Assembly: GCA_913777295.1 (NCBI GenBank)
Contig: CAJYRU010000283.1
Span: forward strand, 1 to 42,912
From: an uncultured Sphingomonas sp.
GTDB lineage: Bacteria; Pseudomonadota; Alphaproteobacteria; Sphingomonadales; Sphingomonadaceae
DNA: 42,912 nucleotides
Reading direction: 5' to 3'
In this document: one piece after another, positions 37,357-42,912 of the stretch
Numbering within the stretch: the first letter of the stretch is position 1
Layout of the letters: each line of letters begins with the position of its first letter
The notes under the pieces: generated by a model
Database searches by the model: none
Seen by the model: only the letters and a program-made list of their open reading frames with translations
What the model was told of the DNA's origin: nothing
Made by a program: the position numbers and the translations under genes

Positions 37357-39001
37357 CTTCACCACCGCGATCGCCGCGCTGACCAATGCCACCTCCGTCC
37401 TGGTCAAGGCGATTTCGCAGATGCAGTCCGCCCGCAATGAGATGTTGGACTGGGCAGTGGGAACCGCGACCGGCGGCCCCAGGGGGGACGGGACCTATCC
37501 CTTCACCCAGGACAATGGCGCGGTCGTCTATGTCCCGTCGCCCGCCCGCATCTCGGCCGCCAATCCCAATCGCGTCCTCGTCCCGGCCATCGTCACGATC
37601 TGGGCGGGGCAGAGCAATGCCGTGGGATCGCCGACCGACCGCAGCACCGACTATGTCGCCGATCCGCTGACCATGGCCTATCACAAGGTCGACGGCTTGC
37701 GGCCGTACCTGCCCAACACCTTCGCGGGCTACAGCAAGGGCAATCCGACCGGCGAATGGGCGGCCGAGCTGCGCTATGCCCAGCGCTTCCGCGCCGCCTA
37801 TCCCCGCATCCCACATTTTATCGTCAAATATGCGATGGGCGGCACCATGATCTATCGCTCAGACGATGGTCAGGCGACGCTCGACTGGAACGTCCAAAGC
37901 CAGGATGAACTTTATTCACGCACGCGGACCCATGTCCGGGACGCGATGGCCGCTATTAAGGCCGCAGGATACGATCCGATCATCCGCATGGTCGGCTGGG
38001 TACAGGGCGAGAATGACACTTCGATCCCTCTTTGGGCGGATGCCTATGCGAACAATCTAACGATACTGCTGCGTGCGATCCGCGACTTGGACGACGGTTG
38101 GCGCGTCGGGCCAAGCGCACAAATCTATATTGCCCGACTTAGCCAGACCTTTGTCGACTACGCGATGGGTGCCCAATCCAATAATCGGGCGGCGACCGTG
38201 CGCGCGGCACAGGAGCAGGTTGTCGCGGCAAGCCCAGGTGGGCCGACGATCCTGGTCAACACGGACGGCCTGCCGATCGAGTCGGACAAGACGCATTACA
38301 GCAAGGCGGGTCTTTATCAGCTTGGCGATCGCGTCGCCGATCTAGACGGGCTGGGCAGTCCTGCGCAGGACATGCCGGGTGCGGTCACGGGCTTTGCCAT
38401 CGCCAGTACGACGTCGACCTCCGTTACGCTGGCATTCAATGCCGCCGCACGCGCGACCAGCTACCAGTATCGCCTGAATGGCGCGGGCTCCTGGGAGCCG
38501 CTGCCCAACGGCAAGACGATCGAGGGGCTGACCGCGCAGACCAATTATTCGATCCAGGTCCGCGCGCTGAACAGTGGTGGTAGTGGACCGGAAACGGCCC
38601 CGGTCGGCTTCACGACCGAGAATAGCGGCCCCGCGCCCATCCTGAAGAACGGGACTTTCAGCACTTCGGCCAATTGGCTGCTGCGCACCGGGTTTAGCAT
38701 CAGCGGGGGCAAGCTGCACCTGACCGACGTGCCGCAATGGACCTATTCCGAGCACAGCAATCTCAGCCTGATCGCCGGGCAGCGCTACAAGATCACCGCG
38801 ACCGTCAGCAATTTCGTGAAGGGCCAGATTGTCTTCGGCACCGAGGGCGGCGGACAGACGATCCAGGTCGGCTTCGACGCCAATGGCACGAAGTCGGCGA
38901 ACTGGGTCGCGGTCGACGGCGTGACGATGCTGACCGTCAAGGCAACCGCTGAAGGCGGCACGACGATGGACATCGACGACATCGTGATCGAGCTGGCCTG
39001 A
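37349..39001 (+). CDS. Tail fibre/spike with SGNH (sialate O-acetylesterase-like) domain, FnIII and carbohydrate-binding-like C-terminus
   Basis: TIWAGQSNAVGS (Ser block), GWVQGEND (block III/V), DKTHYSKAG (catalytic D/H); FnIII-like PGAVTGFAIASTTSTSVTLAFNAAARATSYQYRLNG... Confidence 0.75.
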   Translation: MNDFTTAIAALTNATSVLVKAISQMQSARNEMLDWAVGTATGGPRGDGTYPFTQDNGAVVYVPSPARISAANPNRVLVPAIVTIWAGQSNAVGSPTDRSTDYVADPLTMAYHKVDGLRPYLPNTFAGYSKGNPTGEWAAELRYAQRFRAAYPRIPHFIVKYAMGGTMIYRSDDGQATLDWNVQSQDELYSRTRTHVRDAMAAIKAAGYDPIIRMVGWVQGENDTSIPLWADAYANNLTILLRAIRDLDDGWRVGPSAQIYIARLSQTFVDYAMGAQSNNRAATVRAAQEQVVAASPGGPTILVNTDGLPIESDKTHYSKAGLYQLGDRVADLDGLGSPAQDMPGAVTGFAIASTTSTSVTLAFNAAARATSYQYRLNGAGSWEPLPNGKTIEGLTAQTNYSIQVRALNSGGSGPETAPVGFTTENSGPAPILKNGTFSTSANWLLRTGFSISGGKLHLTDVPQWTYSEHSNLSLIAGQRYKITATVSNFVKGQIVFGTEGGGQTIQVGFDANGTKSANWVAVDGVTMLTVKATAEGGTTMDIDDIVIELA

Positions 39002-39003
39002 CC

Positions 39004-39369
39004 ATGGCCGATACCAATGTCACCGCCGGATACGCCGCGCAGCTGAAGGCGGCCCAGCGCGAGCTGCCGGTCGCCACGGCGGCGGCGGCGCGCTTTCCGA
39101 AGGGGCGGACCATCACGTCCGCCTCGCCCTTCGCGACAGAGGCCGGGGCACAGGCCGAGGGCGCGCGGCTCGCCGCCTTCTACGCCTTCCCGCTGGTCGA
39201 GGACGTGGCGATCGTGGCGGGCGCGCGGGCCGACCTGCAAGGGCGCTGCATCGCCGCTGATTGCCGCCGCCTGGACTATCGCCCCGGCGACCTCGTCTTC
39301 GTGATCGGGGCGCAGGAGCTGGACAACGGCACGACCTCGCTGACCGTCCTGAAGCGCGTGGGGGCCTGA
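39004..39369 (+). CDS. Hypothetical tail-associated protein
   Basis: 121 aa in rightward operon. Confidence 0.5.
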   Translation: MADTNVTAGYAAQLKAAQRELPVATAAAARFPKGRTITSASPFATEAGAQAEGARLAAFYAFPLVEDVAIVAGARADLQGRCIAADCRRLDYRPGDLVFVIGAQELDNGTTSLTVLKRVGA

Positions 39370-40097
39370 TGCTGTCGATCGTCCATCCGCTGCCCTTCAC
39401 CCCGGACCAGGCGCGATCGTCGGCCGGGGCCGGGCTGGTCAATCTGGCGACGCCATCCCCGCGCGAGGCCTTCGCCGCCGCGACCGCCCAGGCGACGATC
39501 GTCCTCGATCTGGGCAGCGCCCAGCCGGTCGACCGCGTCGTCCTGGGCTTCACCACCGCCGCCGCGACCGACAGCTTTTCGGTCGTGCCGGGCCTGGACG
39601 GCGCGGCGGTGCCCGGCGTCTTCGCGCACAGCTATCGCCGCGCGCCAGTCCTGCGCCACGGGCTTTGCGTGCTGCCCGCGCCGGTCGTCACCCGCTATGT
39701 TCAGCTTCGCATCAACGCCGCCGCGCCGATCCGGGCGGGCGTCGCCGTCGTGGGACAGGCGATGCGCTCCGCCTTTGAATATGGCTCGGGGCGGCCGCTG
39801 GTCGATACCGGGCGGTCGGACCGGCTCTGGTCCGGCGGCTTCGGCGGCGAGGGCGGCGCTGTCGCGGGCGGCTATGGCTGGACGATGGTCGACCTGTCCG
39901 ATGCCTTGCGCGACCGGCTCTACGCCATGCAGCTCGACCTGGGCACGACCGGCGATTTCCTCGTCGTCGAGGACGAGGCGGCGACCGAGGGGTTGAACGA
40001 ACGCATTCATTGGGGGCGGGCTCCGAAGTTAGAGACGTTCGAGCGCCAGGCGGACGGCACGTCCAAGCTGGCCATGGCGATCGCCGACTGGGCCTGA
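39369..40097 (+). CDS. Hypothetical tail-associated protein
   Basis: 242 aa from ATG 39369 overlapping upstream stop. Confidence 0.5.
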   Translation: MLSIVHPLPFTPDQARSSAGAGLVNLATPSPREAFAAATAQATIVLDLGSAQPVDRVVLGFTTAAATDSFSVVPGLDGAAVPGVFAHSYRRAPVLRHGLCVLPAPVVTRYVQLRINAAAPIRAGVAVVGQAMRSAFEYGSGRPLVDTGRSDRLWSGGFGGEGGAVAGGYGWTMVDLSDALRDRLYAMQLDLGTTGDFLVVEDEAATEGLNERIHWGRAPKLETFERQADGTSKLAMAIADWA

Positions 40098-40146
40098 TGC
40101 ACCAGCGCCCCCCAAAGGCGCGCTGACCACCGGGCTATCGGGGGGC

Positions 40147-40728
40147 ATGGCTATCCTGTCCCCCTTCGAAGAGGCCGCCGCCCACACCCTCGGCATCGAG
40201 GGCGGGTTCAGCGACCACCCGTCCGACCGGGGCGGCGCGACCCAATGGGGCATCACCGAGGCGGTGGCGCGCGCCGATGGCTATACCGGCGCGATGGCCG
40301 ACCTGCCCAAGTCGCGGGCGCTGTCGATCTACCGCCGCCTCTACTGGGATCGGATCGGCCTGGACTGGATCGCCGCCGTCGATCGCGACATCGCGGCCGA
40401 GCTTTTCGATACCGGCGTCAACATGGGCGTGTCGGTCGCCGTCACCTTCCTCCAGCGCGTGCTGAATGTCCTGAACAGGCAGGGGCGCGACTATCCCGAC
40501 CTGAAGGTCGACGGCAGCGCCGGACCCGCCACCGCCACCGCCCTGCGCGCGCTGATCGCGCGGCGTGGGATCGTCGGCCGCAATGCCGTGCTGACCTATC
40601 TCAATGCCCTCCAGGGCGCGCGATACGTCGAACTGGCCGAGGGCCGCGCCGCCAACGAGGACTTCATGTTGGGCTGGGCGCAGCGTGTCGCCTTCACCTT
40701 TCCCCTCTCCATCAGGAAGGCCGCATGA
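40147..40728 (+). CDS. Endolysin, GH108 N-acetylmuramidase family
   Basis: 193 aa; IEGGFSDHPSDRGGATQWGIT...YWDRIGLD...AAELFDTGVNMG. Confidence 0.9.
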   Translation: MAILSPFEEAAAHTLGIEGGFSDHPSDRGGATQWGITEAVARADGYTGAMADLPKSRALSIYRRLYWDRIGLDWIAAVDRDIAAELFDTGVNMGVSVAVTFLQRVLNVLNRQGRDYPDLKVDGSAGPATATALRALIARRGIVGRNAVLTYLNALQGARYVELAEGRAANEDFMLGWAQRVAFTFPLSIRKAA

Positions 40729-41144
40729 CCCCGCCTTTGCGTGACAATGGAAGTCCCTCGCCATTCGAGGCGGGGACGCACGACCCGGCGGGCCTGCCGC
40801 CGCCGATCGCCTTCGACCCGGCCATGGCCGAGGGCCTGCGCCTGGGCGGCGACATGGGTAGTCTCGACACCCTCGACCTGGGGCCGGGCGCGCCCGCCTG
40901 GATGACCGCGCTGGCCCGGTCGATCCGGCCGCTGTGCGTCGGCGCGCTGATGGCGATCCCGACGCTGGGCGCGGCCTCCGTGGGTCTGGTCGCGATCGTC
41001 TCGCCCGGCGCGGCGACGGCCATGGTCCGCGCCTCGACCGGCTTTCTGGCGGGCATCCCGACCGACATCGTCGTCCTGATCGGCACGCTGGCCTCGGGCT
41101 ATGGGCTGGCGAAGTCGATCGAGCGCCTGCGGGGTGCGAAGTGA
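40725..41144 (+). CDS. Putative holin
   Basis: 139 aa from ATG 40725; two or more hydrophobic helices; ATGA overlap with endolysin. Confidence 0.6.
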   Translation: MTPPLRDNGSPSPFEAGTHDPAGLPPPIAFDPAMAEGLRLGGDMGSLDTLDLGPGAPAWMTALARSIRPLCVGALMAIPTLGAASVGLVAIVSPGAATAMVRASTGFLAGIPTDIVVLIGTLASGYGLAKSIERLRGAK

Positions 41145-41503
41145 CGCGCGCGGCCGAGGCCATCTACTGGCTCGTCATGCCCGTCGTGCTGGCGGTCATC
41201 GGCATCCTGATCCTGGTATCGGAGACGGGATGCACCCCCCGGCCCAAGCTGGGCCTTGCGGCCGAGCAGGCGGCGCTGTCGGTCGAGCTGGCCTATCAGG
41301 CCGCCGCGATCGGATCGCTGGCGGCGCTCCGCGTGGAGGGCGATCCGGTGAAGCGCCGCTGCATCGCCGGGCTGGACGAGAAGGCGTACCGCGCCGTCAA
41401 GGTCGCCCGCGCCGCCTATGACCGTCGCGAAGGCTCGACGGTCGAGGACGTGAAGGTCGCACGGCTGGCGGTCAGTGCTTTCCTCTACCAGACAGGATGC
41501 TGA
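41141..41503 (+). CDS. Putative spanin-like/membrane lysis protein
   Basis: 120 aa from GTG 41141; N-terminal TM IYWLVMPVVLAVIGILILVSETGC; follows holin. Confidence 0.45.
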   Translation: MTRAAEAIYWLVMPVVLAVIGILILVSETGCTPRPKLGLAAEQAALSVELAYQAAAIGSLAALRVEGDPVKRRCIAGLDEKAYRAVKVARAAYDRREGSTVEDVKVARLAVSAFLYQTGC

Positions 41504-41505
41504 CC

Positions 41506-41694
41506 ATGGACTTGGCGACGATCATCAAGGCGATTGAAATCGTGGGTGCTGCAACGCCCGCTGCAATGCGGTTGTACGACGGTTTCATGGCCCTTGTCGG
41601 CGGTGCCGATCAGGCAGAGCTGGCCGCGCTCTACGCCGCCGCGCGGGACCTGTCCGACCGCTTGCACAATGAGGTTCAGTCGGTGGCGCGGTGA
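41506..41694 (+). CDS. Small hypothetical protein at prophage right end
   Basis: 62 aa from ATG 41506; last gene before right terminus. Confidence 0.4.
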   Translation: MDLATIIKAIEIVGAATPAAMRLYDGFMALVGGADQAELAALYAAARDLSDRLHNEVQSVAR

Positions 41695-41735
41695 ATTATT
41701 GCTCGTTTGCCTGAATTTTTGCTCGGAATTTTTGC
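41693..41735. repeat. Right-end iterons, GAATTTTTGC-type (candidate transposase-binding sites)
   Basis: GAATTATTGC 41693-41702, GAATTTTTGC 41713-41722, GAATTTTTGC 41726-41735. Confidence 0.65.
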
Positions 41736-41744
41736 GCGGCTACA

Positions 41745-41897
41745 CTGATCTGGCATTGCCTGCGCGAGGTGCCCGAGGGGCTGAGCCGCGAGCAGCTGGG
41801 CGACGCGCTGGTCGATCTGGGACTGGCGGCGCTGGCGCCCGTGCTGCGCCAATTGCTGCGCCAGATACTGGGCGGCCAAGAATCGGGCGGCCGATGA
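41745..41897 (+). pseudogene. GTA gp10-like (GTA_TAC family) C-terminal remnant
   Basis: LIWHCLREVPEGLSREQLGDALVDLGLAALAPVLRQLLRQILGGQESGGR* begins in frame exactly at the prophage end. Confidence 0.7.
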
Positions 41898-42091
41898 CCT
41901 TTGCCGAGGCGGCGGCGCGGCTGGCGGGGATGGCGGGGGCGGTGCTGGGCTGGTCGCCCGACCGCTTCTGGCGCGCCACCCCGGCCGAGCTTCAGAGAAT
42001 CGTGACGGCGATGACGGGCGGAACGGAGGGCGGCGATCCCCCCTCGCCCGCCACCCTCGCGCGTTTGCGGGAGATGTATCCGGATGGATGA
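41894..42091 (+). CDS. rcc01693-like phage tail assembly chaperone (GTA cluster)
   Basis: 65 aa MTFAEAAARLAGMAGAVLGWSPDRFWRATPAELQRI; ATGA overlap with gp10-like gene. Confidence 0.8.
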   Translation: MTFAEAAARLAGMAGAVLGWSPDRFWRATPAELQRIVTAMTGGTEGGDPPSPATLARLREMYPDG

Positions 42092-42623
42092 GCAGGATTT
42101 CGCGCCCCGTATCGATATGCGGGGCTTCATGGCGGACATGGGGGCGATGCGCGTCGAACTGTCGCGCGGCCTGGGCGATGCGGCGGAGATCGGCGCCCAC
42201 TCGGTCGAGGGGGCGCTGCTGCGTGCCGCGCGGACCGGCAGGTTCGGCTTCGAGGAGTTGAAGGCGACGGCGCTGTCGGTGCTCGACCAGATCGCGCGTG
42301 CGGCCCTGCGCGAGCTTGCCGGGGGGAAGCGCGAGGGGGGAGGTATGGCGGACCTGCTGGGCGGGCTGCTGTCCGGTCTGCCAGGGCGGGCGACCGGCGG
42401 GCCTGTATCGCCCGATCGCCCCTATCTGGTCGGCGAGCGAGGGCCGGAGGTGTTCGTGCCGACCAGCAGCGGGCGGGTCGAGCCACTGCGCTCCGGCGGG
42501 GTCCCGCGTGACGTGCGGGTGGCGATCACGATCCATGCGGGGGCGGGCGAAGCGGCAGGCGTCCTGCAACGCTCCAGCCGCCAGGTGGCAAGGGCGGTGC
42601 GCGCGGCGCTGGCCGAGGATTGA
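42084..42623 (+). CDS. GTA-type short tail tape measure protein
   Basis: 179 aa; GLGDAAEIGAHSVEGALLRAARTGRFGFEELKATALSVLDQIARAAL; ATGGPVSPDRPYLVGERGPEVFVP. Confidence 0.78.
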   Translation: MDEQDFAPRIDMRGFMADMGAMRVELSRGLGDAAEIGAHSVEGALLRAARTGRFGFEELKATALSVLDQIARAALRELAGGKREGGGMADLLGGLLSGLPGRATGGPVSPDRPYLVGERGPEVFVPTSSGRVEPLRSGGVPRDVRVAITIHAGAGEAAGVLQRSSRQVARAVRAALAED

Positions 42624-42652
42624 GCCTTGGGGCCGGATTTGGGGGATGAACG

Positions 42653-42912
42653 ATGCAATGGTGTCTGCACGACCAGCGCCGCGACCAGCGGAGCGAGACG
42701 CTGACGCGCTTCGACCCGCGATACTGGACGGTCGATTTTCCACGCCCGATGATGGCGGCGGTGGTCGCGAGCGCGCCCGATGCGTTGCGGATCGATGCGG
42801 TATTCTATCGTGCCGACGATCTGGCGGGGCTGATCTGGGAATCGGTCGACCGGCACGACCATCCGCTGCTGCGCTACGACACGGTGCGCGACTATCGCGA
42901 TTGCCGGTTGCG
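42653..42912 (+). CDS. GTA-cluster tail protein, truncated by window end
   Basis: Open frame MQWCLHDQRRDQRSETLTRFDPRYWTVDFPRPMMAAVVASAPDALRIDAVFYRADDLAGLIWESVDRHDHPLLRYDTVRDYRDCRL; not in ORF track because it lacks a stop. Confidence 0.6.
   Translation, partial: MQWCLHDQRRDQRSETLTRFDPRYWTVDFPRPMMAAVVASAPDALRIDAVFYRADDLAGLIWESVDRHDHPLLRYDTVRDYRDCRL

Larger units (their letters stand above)
193..41744. mobile_element. Mu-like transposable prophage (siphovirus-type tail), bipartite divergent organisation
   Basis: MuA/MuB transposition genes, Mu gp25-gp29-like and MuF/G/I-like genes; termini TGTAG (193-197) and CTACA (41740-41744); host GTA-like coding frames end and resume exactly at these points. 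Confidence 0.85.

Noticed and set aside
188-41749. Possible TSD at prophage ends
   Set aside because: Compared 5 bp on each side (ATTGC vs CTGAT); no match. Only a trivial CTG shared at both junctions.
1-42912. CRISPR array, tRNA or rRNA
   Set aside because: No regularly spaced repeats, no recognisable tRNA cloverleaf or rRNA sequence seen; the transposable prophage is not tRNA-integrated.

Overview
The window holds a complete-looking Mu-type transposable prophage, about 41.55 kb (approx. 193-41744), inserted in a gene transfer agent (GTA)-like tail cluster of a high-GC alphaproteobacterium, probably a sphingomonad. Left flank: first 54 codons of a TP901-1-family major tail protein (GTA gp9-like). 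Right flank: C-terminus of a GTA gp10-like tail assembly gene, then an rcc01693-like chaperone, a short tape-measure protein and the start of a further tail gene. Element ends read TGTAG...CTACA. No 5-bp target duplication is visible, and the host sequence joining gp9 to gp10 is missing. The prophage is bipartite. A leftward arm from about 18.0 kb carries Ner-like, MuA, MuB, GemA, Mor-like, gp25/26/27-like, terminase, DUF935 portal, a DNA methyltransferase, a MuF protein with two PBECR-like C-terminal domains, and two exported proteins. A rightward arm carries an S24 repressor, an exported SNase-like nuclease, an AT-rich HExxH metalloprotease moron, protease/scaffold, capsid, siphovirus-type tail genes, an SGNH-esterase tail protein and a GH108 lysis cassette. 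Notable signals: a canonical G_GGA_AAC -1 frameshift site in the tail chaperone pair, an antisense exported moron flanked by an 11-bp tandem repeat, an in-frame nested scaffold start, and operator dyads between the divergent arms. All family names come from reading the translations; no database search was run.
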